DNA of 64,000 nt, from positions 68,561,207 to 68,625,206 of the forward strand of contig CM024766.1 of assembly GCA_014218235.1 (NCBI GenBank). Direction: 5' to 3'. Origin of the DNA: Colocasia esculenta (lineage: Eukaryota > Streptophyta > Magnoliopsida > Alismatales > Araceae). The stretch's first letter is position 1, and each line of letters opens with the position of its first letter. The position numbers and the translations under genes were made by a program. Under the pieces are notes generated by a model, which was given only the letters and a program-made list of their open reading frames with translations, did not search any database and was not told the origin of the DNA. Below, piece after piece: positions 22,433-33,367 of this stretch.

Positions 22433-24292
22433 TGTTGCCTAGTTGACGAGCCCAGAGGGGGTGTTAATGGGTCTTTTTAAAATTATTTGATTTGTATCTG
22501 TACTTAAGACATTCACATAAAGACGTTCTTCGATGAAGGTTAGTGAAAGTTAGAGTAAACAGCAAACACACACATAGGTAATCAATCACACAACACAGAG
22601 TTTATCCTGGTTCGGACCTCCTCTCCTTAGGAGTCCTACGTCCAGTCCCTGAGCAATAACTCAGGAAAACACTATCTAGGGTACAGTCCCCCTATGGACA
22701 CTACAATACCCAGCTCAGCTGGTCTTCCTTCACACGAAGGGAACTACAACACCCTGGATACCCCACCAGGTCTTCCTTCAAGACAGAAGGGAACTAAAAA
22801 CACCCTGGATATCCCACCAGGTCTTCCTTCACTATGAAGGGAACTAAAACACAGTAAAGATGATCAATAAAATCAAGCCCCTAGATCAAGCTTTAACAAA
22901 CCACGATCTGAAGCAAATAGCCCTGAGAGAAGGAGATCTAAATAATGGTCTCTTTCAGAACTACACAGGCTCTCTCTCAAGATTTCTATTATGGCACATA
23001 GAGCTAAAGAGCTTGAGACAGATTTGGAATGAGACGCTTGGCTCTTGGATTCTCACAGAAGATTTGAATTGCTAAGACTTGCTTGTAGTATTCGTTGGTT
23101 TTTGGGTCTCATCGGTTCTTCTGGAGCTTATCTTGTATTTGTATCTTTAATTTGAAATGTATTCATTGAAGTATCTGTTGTCTCAAGCTTTGGTAGACGT
23201 TAGACTGAGTAGGCTTTGCAAGCTTTTAGTCAACAGTCTTTTATCCATTTGTGCACGCAAGATCTACTGTATTATTCTTTGGCTTCTATTTTGTCCAACG
23301 TTGTAAGATGGACTGTCATCAAATATCTGCACACATTTCAAGCTTAAATAATAGACAGCTAAGCTGTCTCTGATGTCAGTCAACGTCAGAACAAATAGTC
23401 ACAGAAATAGTAAAGCCAAATAGGTGTTCTAAAAGATACACACAGAGTAAGCACGATAATGGACAATATCATCTGCATGCATGCAGAGATACGTTCAGTC
23501 TACATTAATTGCAAAGTAGTCAGACAGATATGCGAAGACTTTGACTATTCAACGCTTTCAGAAATAATATAAATATCAAGTTGATGTAAACATGAAGTCG
23601 ATGCTTTTATGACTTATGAAATCATTATGCGTTGATAGGCAAATCATTATGAGACATAACCAAGTCGTTATGTCTACTGAAGAAATCGTTAAGGAGAGCA
23701 AATCGTTGTGTTTTATGAAGAAATCGTTATGAACACTTAAGAAATCATTGTAGAAAGTAAATCGTTGTGTTCAATGAAGAAATCGATGCGATGTCTTAAG
23801 GAATCGTTACGACGAGCAAATCGTTATGAGTTCTTAAGAAATCGATGCGATGTCTTAAGGAATCGTTACGACAAGCAAATCGTTATGAGTTCTTAAGAAA
23901 TTGATGCGATGTCTTAAGGAATCGTTACGACAAGCAAATCGTTATGAGTTCTTGAGAAATTGATGCGATGTTTTAAGGAATCGTTACGTCGAGCAAATCG
24001 TTAAGATACTTATAAAATCGTTATAGCTTTATTGAAACCGATATATACTAAGGAAATCGTTGTGATTCTCAACAGAAGTCGATGTGGACTTAGAAATATC
24101 ATCTGATATTAATATTGCTACCAAGGTGTTAATACTTACCAAATAGGCTTGATTTTCCTTGAGATTTTTCCTGTGCTCAAAGACTTGTAGAAAATGTTGT
24201 TAGAAAACTTTGACAGGGTTTTGTTAATTACATTTTGTTATTCACCAAAATAATTATGTAATTAAAATTACATGAGAACAGACTGATCATCA
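22433..24292 (-). repeat. Element X 3' LTR
   Basis: It runs TGTTGCC to ATCATCA, 1860 bp, the same length as the 5' LTR. By eye the two differ by a few percent, densest in the first 200 bases. Three 60-bp GAAGGGAACTA...CCACCAGGTCTTCC repeats lie near 22725-22855. The 59-bp repeat array is listed separately. Confidence 0.95.
23780..24012 (-). repeat. 59-bp tandem repeat in X's 3' LTR
   Basis: Four copies start at 23780, 23839, 23898 and 23957. Each unit contains AAATCGATGCGATG, GGAATCGTTACGA and GCAAATCGTTATGA, so AATCGTTA recurs about every 20-30 bases. Single AATCGTT motifs extend the pattern from about 23620 to 24070. The 5' LTR has the same array at 34715-34947. Confidence 0.92.
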
Positions 24293-24425
24293 ATCTCCCC
24301 TTTTTGGTGATGACAAAACTTAACAAAACTTAGCAATAGGCATAACGCGTTGTATTTCTAAAATTAAGGTTGTATGTCAGAAAATTTTGCTAAGTAAAAT
24401 TTCTCCCCCTTTTTGTCATTAAGCA
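24293..24425 (-). other. Element X polypurine tracts (two)
   Basis: The minus strand reads GACAAAAAGGGGGAGAA at about 24400-24416 and AAAAAGGGGAGATTG against the LTR at 24293-24306, both preceded by a TTTTGTCAT-type stretch. The duplicated PPT block is characteristic of Sireviruses. Confidence 0.75.
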
Positions 24426-24484
24426 AAAAAAAACTAAACTGAGACAAAGAAGAAGGGAAGAGATACACAATCAAGGATATGGTA

Positions 24485-27400
24485 TTAAGGGTGAGAAGGC
24501 ACAGGAAGATAGAATAGAGGAGAAAGAAGAGAGGCATGCTGAGAAATAATTTCCCATGCCTTAATCTCCTGGTCGCCAAAAAGTTGTTTGAAAACTCCAG
24601 GTGCTATAGTGAAAGAGTCACCCATGGAAGGGAGCATGTGCTGAATATACAGCTGCCGCTGGTCCTCCAAGAATAGTGCATACAGATCCTTTTCCATAGT
24701 GAATCTGAAGTAAGTACTCAGTCCAAAACTAGCACGCTGAAGGAATCTATCAAGAGTGATGGGATAGAAAAGCTGGTGATCAAGTAGGTCCTGCTTCAAA
24801 GCAAAGAAAGCAGAATATCTTGCGGCCCATAGAACATACAGTTCCTGAACTGGATTTATTGAATTCAGATCCAAGAAGGCTTCAGCAGATAAGCTCGGCT
24901 TCCCGGCCTTGAACAAAGAACTGTTGACTGATTCCAGCTGGAGAGCAGATTGAGGATAGTGCTTTGCCCAGTCTGTGGGAGAAAGCCTTTCACACTCAGA
25001 GATTAACAGAGCTAGAACTTCAGAGGAGATATGTCCAAGGTGATATTCTCTGAAGATGAATCTCTGAAAAGAAGGGAGCCTACCTTGCTTGGTTGACTGT
25101 CTTCCCATTACTCTAGCAAACCGCTCAAAAGCATGAGAGCCAGCAGAGGAATCAAGGACTAGGGAATGAAGCTTGGGAAGAAAAACATTTTTAGGCATTT
25201 TGAGGCTTGAAAAATCCACTTGGAAGGATCAATTTACTGGATGTTCAGTCCGGAGGAGAGCAAGGGCGTCATGGAATTGACTAAACTGAACCTCAGGGAG
25301 CGTATTCAGATAGCAGTAATCATTATAGATCTAAAAGTGCCTTGCTATTCTGATTTCCTTAAGAATGAACTGGCCCCAGACAGTTTGATGATGAAAAATG
25401 AACCACTCAGAGAGAGAGTGTGGGTGATCTCGACTAGAAATGCTCTCATCCCTGGCATAGAGGTATTTGGTGTAGAGAGTCTTGTGTCCTTTGGCCCACT
25501 GGTCTTCAGACTTGCTTTCAGCCAACTGAAAGATTTTGGATTGGTTGGCTTTGGACAAGTGGCAAAAGGGAAGAACAATGGTGAGGTGATCAGTGAGGTT
25601 CAAAAAAGGAATGCCAAAAATGGTGGAGAGAATGCATTTCTGCAGATATTCTCGATAGATTGGTCTCCTATCAATTTCAGCAGTGAGGGAGAACCAAAGA
25701 GGAGGAAATTTAGGTGAAGAAGATAAAGAAATAGAGGTGGAGAGTTTCCTCTTCTTCTGAACAGGACTGGGAGAATTAGTCCTGTGAACATGATTGGCAA
25801 CAACTAGGATTGAGATGAGGGTTGATCGTTCAAACTCATCTTCAAGTTGAGTGAGAAAAGCACTGCCAAGCTGTGGGTTCTCAGGGATGAAAGTGGAGTA
25901 GGAGGATAAAGAAGTGATTTACGATTGAAAGTTGAAGAAGGTCTTGAAGTAGAATGACTAGATGAAGAGGAGGCTCCATCTGATGAGGAGGCTGGAGGGT
26001 TCTCAATAACAGGAGGAGGAGGAATGACTTGGGAAGAAGGAGGAGAGAAGGAAGATTGAGATGGAAAAGGTGTTGGTGAGGAAATTGAGTGGGGCAAGGG
26101 TTGTTTGAAAGTAGGTGGAGCAGGAGGTGCTGTGGAAGAGGATGGTGGTGAGGAAGGGGTGGGTGTTGCAAGGGTTGAAGACTCAGGGGCGTCAGGCACA
26201 ATAGTGGCCTCTTCTGCACCAAGCAGTACTTCCATGGAGATCACTGACCCTGCAAGTTCATCCACACTCTGCCCAAATGGCACTGCCCCTTCTGCTTGCT
26301 GCCTGCCTTGAGATGGTACTTGAGCACTGCCCTCTGCTGCTACTGCTGGCCCTGAGGGCTCAGATTCTTGAACTGAGGGCCCTGATGGCCTGGGAACAGC
26401 TTCTAAACTGCTCTAAGTGGCAGAAGGTTGAGGAGGAGGAGCTTTGGATCCAACTGCCTTCAAAATCTCAGAGAGTGTTGCGTTCATGCTGCCCATCTCC
26501 TTATTGAACCACTTCATTGCATTTCTTATATTTGATATGTCATTGGAAATTGATTCCTGACGAACAATGATGGAACTCACATTGGACCGCACTGAGGACA
26601 AGATCTCATCTTGTGCTTCCAACCTTTCCAAAATAGGCTTCAAATAAATCTTCTTTATCCTCCTCAGCCTTCTGTGTGCAATCCTCTTGCTTCTCTTTTC
26701 AACTGGTGCATGATCTTCATCATGAACTGTATTGAGTCTTTCATTTGCAGGGGCATCTATAGTTTGTTCCCCCTGTGATGTTGCTGCCTCTTGCTCAACT
26801 TCTTGCTCCCCCTGAATGGGAGCGCCTCCTTCAACTTCTTCTTTCTCCACCTGAATGGGAACATCTTCCATCATAATCTCTTCTGGAATAGTGGATGGCT
26901 CCTTCTGAATTGGGGCAGCTGCCACAACCTCTTCTGCCAAACTCCCACCAGTTTCTGGAATCACTGGGGTGGAGTGAATGGAATCCAATACTTCTCAGAG
27001 CACAGATGCCACTGTGGAGGTGGGTAGAGGATCCTCTAGTCTTCTGTCAGAATCTTCCACTGCTACATCTCCTTGAACTGCTGGAGTTTCCATTGCATCT
27101 TCTCTGTCTGCTGCTACTTTCTGTGAAGCTCTAGACTCTGCGGCCTCTTCTGCTGCTGGTGGTCCCTCTAACTCTACTGCTGCTACTTCTAGCTGGACGT
27201 CTTGGGCTTCCCCTATGATGGGTTCACCCTCAGCCACAGAGGTCTTGGTCCATACTCTGTTGACCACTGAAAATCCACTTTTCCTCAAATTTTTGGACCT
27301 AATTGCTTGGCCCATCTTCTCTACAACAGCTCCAGACACATCTACGCCAAAATGCTTAAAAACTTTGGTGAGCAGATGAGCATAAGGCAGGGATACATTT

Positions 27401-28047
27401 AACTTACTCTTGGTATCCCAGATTTGATCATGGGCAAACTTCATCCTTTCCATCATCACTTCGGCCATGTTGATCTATTTGTTCTGAATGGCCTAGTACA
27501 TCATATCAGAGTCTGCCTTGGTGCATGTAGAAAAAGTAGCACTTCTAGGAACAAGTATCTGACAGACTATAAAGTGTAGGAGGCGGTTGAATGCATTCAG
27601 TTGATTTATGTTTATTTTCCCATCTTTTAACCGGAATTCAGGACCAATAATCCCAAGACCCTTGACCTGGGTGTCCACAGTGTGGATTCCACTGTGACCG
27701 GTCGAGCTCACACCAAACAAGGTCTTCAGGAGTTCATGATCAATCTTGATCGGGGTTCCCTTGACTAAGGATGTCAGGGACCCATCTGCCTCTGATTGCA
27801 AGCATACATAAAACGCCTTCACGAGATCTGGATAGCTTACCTCTGAGAAGGTCGAAATGATTGTCCACTGCATTCTGCTCACGGCGGCCACTATGCTGTG
27901 CATGCCGTTCTTCTCAAGATCAGCTACATCCACTGCTTTATTGCCACAAAGCTTTGTTTTCACAAACGTGAACCTCTCCTGCCGCTCAGGTGAGAGGTAC
28001 TCAGCACCGTAGCCCCTAAGACTATCAGAAACGACGGACGCGGCCAT
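24485..28047 (-). pseudogene. Element X third ORF (env-like position), broken
   Basis: This protein of roughly 1,180 codons lies after pol. The N-terminal 240 residues (28047-27300) resemble the 'putative plant transposon protein' domain found beside plant LTR elements, with YPDLVKAFYVCL, LLKTLFGVSSTG and LPYAHLLTKVF. Next come an acidic Glu/Ala-rich stretch, a basic cluster (KRIAHRRLRRIKK, about 26690-26650), a predicted coiled coil (about 26640-26430), a Pro/Ser-rich linker (26280-25880), a second basic cluster (QKKRK, about 25755) and a C-terminal domain with YHLGHISSEVLALL. I see no signal peptide or membrane segment. Stops occur at 27493, 27475, 26995, 26413, 25331 and 25229, with a frame change near 25806. 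The function is unknown; nuclear localisation is inferred from the basic clusters only. Confidence 0.75.
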
Positions 28048-28453
28048 GGATTTGAGTGGAGTAGGTTTTCAGGAAGGAGGAGATGGTGGCAGGAGTGAAA
28101 GCCCTCAAGAAATTCTTCGCGGGAAGGAGAGAGAGAGAGGCTTCAAATTTACAGAGAGTCGATGTCGGAATCGTTAGGGCGTCGGCTCAGGCAACCAGAC
28201 GAAAGAGGGAAAAATGAAAGGTAGGGAATGAATCGTTCCCACATCGATTTTAGAGTGAATAAATACATACTTTATCGAAAAATGGGGCGCCAAAAGGTGG
28301 GAAGAAACGACAAACAAGTTTGACTATTCAAAAGGACTTTTACGCAAGAGACGGTCAAGATAGGATAATTTAATATTTCTTTTGCTTAACGCCATGGAGA
28401 GAAAGATACCTTAAATTCTGAAAATTTATATATCAGTATAAACAGAAATCTTT
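28048..28453 (-). promoter_or_regulatory. Spacer between X pol and third ORF, with LTR-type motifs
   Basis: This 406-base spacer repeats motifs of X's LTR array: TCGATGTCGGAATCGTTAGG near 28157 and GAATCGTTCCCACATCGATT near 28231. A promoter or RNA-control function is inference; nothing else here is recognisable. Confidence 0.4.
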
Positions 28454-31400
28454 TCACAAATTACACATGCCCAATTCCCTTCTAAGAGATGTGAATCTCT
28501 CTTCGGGTAAGGCTTTTGTGAAGATATCTGCTAACTGACTATTTGTATCAACAAAAGATATTTCTAAATTGCCATTAGCTGCATGATCTCGAATGAAATG
28601 GTATCTAACCTCAATGTGCTTGGTCCTTGAATGTTGTACTGGATTTTTGGTGAGATTTATAGCACTTGTGTTGTCACACAGCAGGGGAATTGTTTTGATG
28701 TGAAGCCCATAGTCCTCAAGTTGTTGCTTGATCCACAGGAGTTGTGTACAGCAGCTCCCGGCAGCAACATACTCAGCTTCAGTAATTGATAGTGCCACTG
28801 AATTTTGCTTCTTGGAGGACCATGATATCAAACATCCTGCAAGGAATTGACAACATCCACTGGTGCTTTTTCTATCCACCTTGCATCCAGCGTAGTCAGC
28901 ATCAGAGTATCCTACCAAATTAATTTCACAGCATTTTAGATACCAAAGACCTAAATCATGAGTTCTAGATAAGTATCTAAATATTCTTTTTACTGAGATT
29001 AGATGTGATTCTCTAGGATCTACCTGATATCTAGCACACATACATACACTGAATAAAATATCAGGTCTACTGGCTGTTAAGTAAAGTAATGAACCAATCA
29101 TACCTCTGTAGATCTTTTGATCTACTTTCTTACCATCCTTGTCACTGTCCATCCTCGTTGATGTACTCATAGGTGTTGACAGTGGCTTGGTGTTATCGAA
29201 TCCAAATTTCTTTAGAAGCTCCTTGGTGTTTTTGGCTTGACAGATGTGGGTGCCATCTTTTCCTTGCTTGATTTGTAATCCAAGGAAATAATTGAGCTCC
29301 CCCATCATACTCATCTCAAACTCTCCCTGCATTAACTTTTCAAAATACTTGCAAAGAGATTCATCAGTAGATCCAAAAATAATGTCATATACATAAATTT
29401 GTACAAGTAATATGCTTTTAGTTTTCAACTTGACAAATAGAGTGCTATCTACTCGTCCTCTAATGAAACCATGATTTAGTAGAAAAGAACTAAGCCTTTC
29501 ATACCAGGCTCTAGGTGCTTGCTTTAAACCATATAAAGCCTTATGAAGTTTAAAAACATAATTAGGAAATTTTGTGTCATCAAAACCCAGAGGTTGTTCC
29601 ACATAAACTTCCTCTTTAAGAAAACCATTTAAAAAAGCTGACTTAACATCCATTTGAAATAATTTTAAATCTAATGCTGATGCATATGCAAGTAAGATTC
29701 GAATAGCCTCAAGTCTAGCTACAGGTGCATAGGTTTCATCGAAATCTATGCCTTCCTCTTGGGAATAGCCTTGGACCACCAGTCTGGCCTTGTTTCTTAG
29801 GATCACACCAGTCTTATCCAATTTATTTTTGAACACCCACTTGGTGCCAATAACTGGATGGTCTGATGGTTTGGGAACAAGTGACCATACCTGGTTTCTC
29901 TTGAATTGATTAAGTTCATCTTGCATGGCTATTATCCAAGATTCATCAGTAAGAGCTTCATTGACTGTCTTAGGCTCTATTTGAGAAACAAATGCTGAGT
30001 AATCACAAGGTATTACATTACCTCTTGTTCTTACCCCTACAGATGGATCACTAATGATGTTTTCGGGTGGGTGATATTTCTTGTATCTCCATTCCTTTGG
30101 AAGATTTTCATGCCCAATGTCTGTTTGCTACAGGTCTTCCAGAGGTGGATCATCCTTGTCTTCTATTGATGTATCCTTTAATTTCTTGGACAATTCATCT
30201 GTAACATCATTTTCACTTTCTTCTTCCTTTCTCAAGGAAGTGTTAGTTTCATCAAAAATAATATATACAGACTGTTCAATTAATAAAGTACAATTGTTAA
30301 ACACCCTGTAACCTTTAGGTTTAGAAGCATGCCCCATGAAGATGCCTTCATCTGATTTGGCATCCAACTTACCAATATCTCTCTTGCCGTTGTTGTGTAT
30401 GAAACATGGGCATCCAAAGGTTCTGAAGTGACTGATCTTTGGCTTCTTTCCTTTGAACAACTCATAAGTAGTTTTCTTTAAAATTGGCCTGATTATTACT
30501 CTATTAATGATGTAGCTTGTTGTATTTACTGCTTCTGCCCAGAAGTACCTTGGCAAGTCATATTCTGACAACATTGTTCTTGCCATATCCAATAAAGTTC
30601 TATTCTTCCTTTCAACAACTCCATTTTGTTGTGGTGTCCTTGGTGCTGAGAAATTGTGCTCAATCCCTTGGTCATCACATAATTTTGCAAATTTGTCATT
30701 TTGAAATTCTCCTCCATGGTCTGACCGGATTCCAACAATGCAGAATTTCTTGTCTTTCTGAACTTTCTTACTGAAACTAACAAAGCTCTCAAATGTATCA
30801 TCTTTATGTTCCAAGAAGGAAACCCATGTGAATCTGGAATAGTCATCTACTATAACAAATCCAAAATTCTTTCCTCCAAGACTAGTGGTCCTCATTGGCC
30901 CAAATAAATCCATATGAAGGAGTTCTAAGGGTGTAGAGGTTGTCACCACAGTCTTTGACTTGAAGGAACTCTTAACATGCTTTCCTTTTGCACATGGTCT
31001 GCAGATACCATCCATTTTAGTGCTGACCTTTGGCAGACCTTCCACAAGATTTCTCTTTCTGAGCTTATTCATCTCATTTAAGCTGTAGTGGCCCAATCTT
31101 CTGTGCCACAGCTCAGTTGACTGCTCTTTGCTGGCTGCTAAACAGATATCTTGATGCTTGAGTTCTTCAAGATAAAACACATACAAGTTCTTTTCTCTGT
31201 TGGCTTCAAATATTACTGCTCCATCCTTTAAGATACTGCACTTAGACTCTTGGAACTTAATTTGATGACCTCTGTCACAGAGCTGACTTATGCTAATGAG
31301 GTTGTGCTTCAACCCTTTGACAAACAGTACATCTTCAATAACTGTTTTTCCTTTGTTATTTACTGAACTGCTGCCTATCACTGTTCCTTTTCCATTGTCT

Positions 31401-31528
31401 CCATATGTAACTGCTCCTTCTTCGGCTTGGAGATGAGTGAATAGCTTCTGGTTCCTTGACATGTGCCTTGAGCACCCACTGTCCAAATACCATTTGGATG
31501 CTCGAGGGTTACCCTGAAATAAAAACAT
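28454..31528 (-). pseudogene. Element X pol (protease, integrase, RT, RNase H)
   Basis: The start ATG at 31528 overlaps the gag stop (TAATG). Domains in order: a protease remnant (WYLDSGCSRHM), GAG-pre-integrase (LWHRRLGH), integrase with MDLFGPM, SDHGGEF and ERKNRTL catalytic segments, a GKLDAKSDEGIFMGH C-terminal domain, RT ([40 protein letters not shown]), and RNase H ([15 protein letters not shown]) ending ADIFTKALP. One in-frame stop at 30128 is the only interruption over 1,024 codons. The RT active site reads YVYD at 29384-29395 instead of YVDD, which should abolish polymerisation. Confidence 0.92.
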
Positions 31529-33303
31529 TAAGTTTTAGGTACCCAAATTCTTTTGGGCTCTGAAGGGTTAGTATCATCAACTTTTCTTTTTATTATCCAT
31601 TTCTTATGTCTTGTTGGGCATGTTGTTATGATATGTCCTAACTTGTTACAATGACTACAGCAGGGTAATTTAGTTACTTTTTCTAAATATTTGAAATCTG
31701 CTTTGTATGCAATGTTTTGTTCAGGTACAAATTTTGGTGTTGGATATGTTTTAGGATAAACTATGATTTCTTCATTTTCTGGGGGTGTATATCCTAATCC
31801 ATTTTTCTTCTTACCTGATCTTCTAGCACCTTTTAATATGAGGGAGTTTTTACCATTTGTGAATTTTTCCAAAGTGCTGGATAACTTTTTATTTTCTTCA
31901 GTTAATGAGTTTATTTCTGTTTTCAGTTCATCTGAGCTTGCTTGTTTTTCAAGTTTAATTATTTGTTTATTCTTATCTTTTAGGTCTTCACATAACAGTT
32001 CATTTCTCCTTTTAAGTTCAGTTATTTGGCTTTCTAGTTGTTCATTTTCTGATTTTAAATCTGAGTTTGTGTTTTCTAAACACACAATGTTTTTCTTACT
32101 TACTTTTAATAGTTTAGTTACTTCTCTATATTTATCATATAGTTCATTGAATGCTTCCTCTAAATTATCTGAATCAGAATCATTGTAGGAATCAAAAGAT
32201 GAATCAGAAGTTACCTTATCTTCAGTGTTTGCCATGAAAGCCAAGTTGGCTTCTTCTTCATCACTGGTTGAACTTGACTCGCTGTCCGAGTCGCTGTTGT
32301 TTTCCCAAGCGGCTGCCATGGCCTTTTTCTTATATTTCCTGATTTTTTTGAAGCTTTATCTCTTTCTGAATTCAGGCTTCTTGAGCTTTGGATATTCAGC
32401 TTTGATATGTCCTGGCTTTTTGCACTCGTAACATATGGGCTCACCCTTCTTTTGATCCTTTCCGTCTGGTTTCTTGAAGTCATTATTTTTCTTAAAGTAT
32501 CTTCTACCAGATTGGAACAACTTCTTCTTGGCTAGAATGCGTTGTAGTCTTCTTGATAGCATGGCTTCTTCATCTTCAACACTGTCCTTGCTGCTCTCAC
32601 TGTTGTCTAGTGATTCTTCTGACGAATCTACGTCAGCCTTAAGTGCGTTTGACTGCTTCTTTCTACTGGAGGATTCTCCTAATCTCTCCATGTTTATCTC
32701 ATGGGCCATAAGGGACCCAATGAGCTTTTCTAAAGACATTTTTTTCAGATCATTGGCTTCCTCAATTGCTGTTACCTTTGGGGTCCATGAGGATGGTAAG
32801 GATCTGAGAATTTTCCATACCATATCTCCAATCTCATAGATCTTTCCTAATCCAGCTAACCCATTTGTGATATCTGTAAATCTACTAAACATCTGGGTTA
32901 TGGACTCACCTGATTGCATCTGGAATCTTTCATATTGAGTCACAAGAATGTCAATTCTTGTCTCCTTCACATTTTCTGTGCCTTCATAAGTAATTATGAG
33001 CTTTTCCCACATCTCCATTGTGGATTTGTAGGATGAAACTCTGTTGAATTCTTTCTTGCTTAGGGCACAGCATAGGATACTTTTAGCTTTACAATTCAAT
33101 GAAATATTTTTCCTGTCATCATCTATCCACTGAGCCTTCTCATTAGTGACTAGTAGATCGCCTTCTTCTACTATGGACCATATCTGATAATCGTGACCCT
33201 GTAGAAAGTACTCCATTCTGGTTTTCCAATAAGTGTAATCTTCTCCATCGAACAATGGTGGTCGATTAACTGACTGACCTTCGAAATAACCTTGGGCTGC
33301 CAT
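31528..33303 (-). pseudogene. Element X gag, one internal stop
   Basis: A 592-codon gag begins MAAQGYFEGQSVNRPPLFDG. The copia gag domain (FDGEDYTYWKTRM, LPSSWTPKVTAIEEA, SLMAHEINME) occupies about residues 1-210. An acidic Ser-rich stretch and zinc knuckle 1 (CYECKKPGHIKAEY) follow; in the knuckle the last cysteine ligand is a tyrosine. A stop at 32356-32358 interrupts the frame, which then continues through a long coiled coil (about 32130-31850) to an intact second CCHC knuckle (CSHCNKLGHIITTC, about 31660). Two knuckles and a long coiled coil fit Sirevirus gag. Confidence 0.9.
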
Positions 33304-33353
33304 GGATCTTTACTCTTCAGATCGTTGGATCTTCTTCTTTGTCGAAGAGACTA

Positions 33354-33367
33354 GCTCTGATACCACT
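33354..33367 (-). other. Element X primer-binding site
   Basis: The minus strand reads AGTGGTATCAGAGC directly after the 5' LTR, a perfect TGGTATCAGAGC match to plant initiator-Met tRNA. Confidence 0.9.

Noticed and set aside
23620..24070. CRISPR-like regular repeats
   Set aside because: Units are tandem without unique spacers and lie in a plant LTR; the other arrays in the window are likewise LTR tandem repeats.
25220..25717. 165-codon plus-strand open frame
   Set aside because: It lies antisense to X's third ORF, whose opposite strand aligns with Y.
31763..32188. 141-codon plus-strand open frame with Phe/Ser/Leu-rich sequence
   Set aside because: It is the antisense shadow of X's coiled-coil gag.
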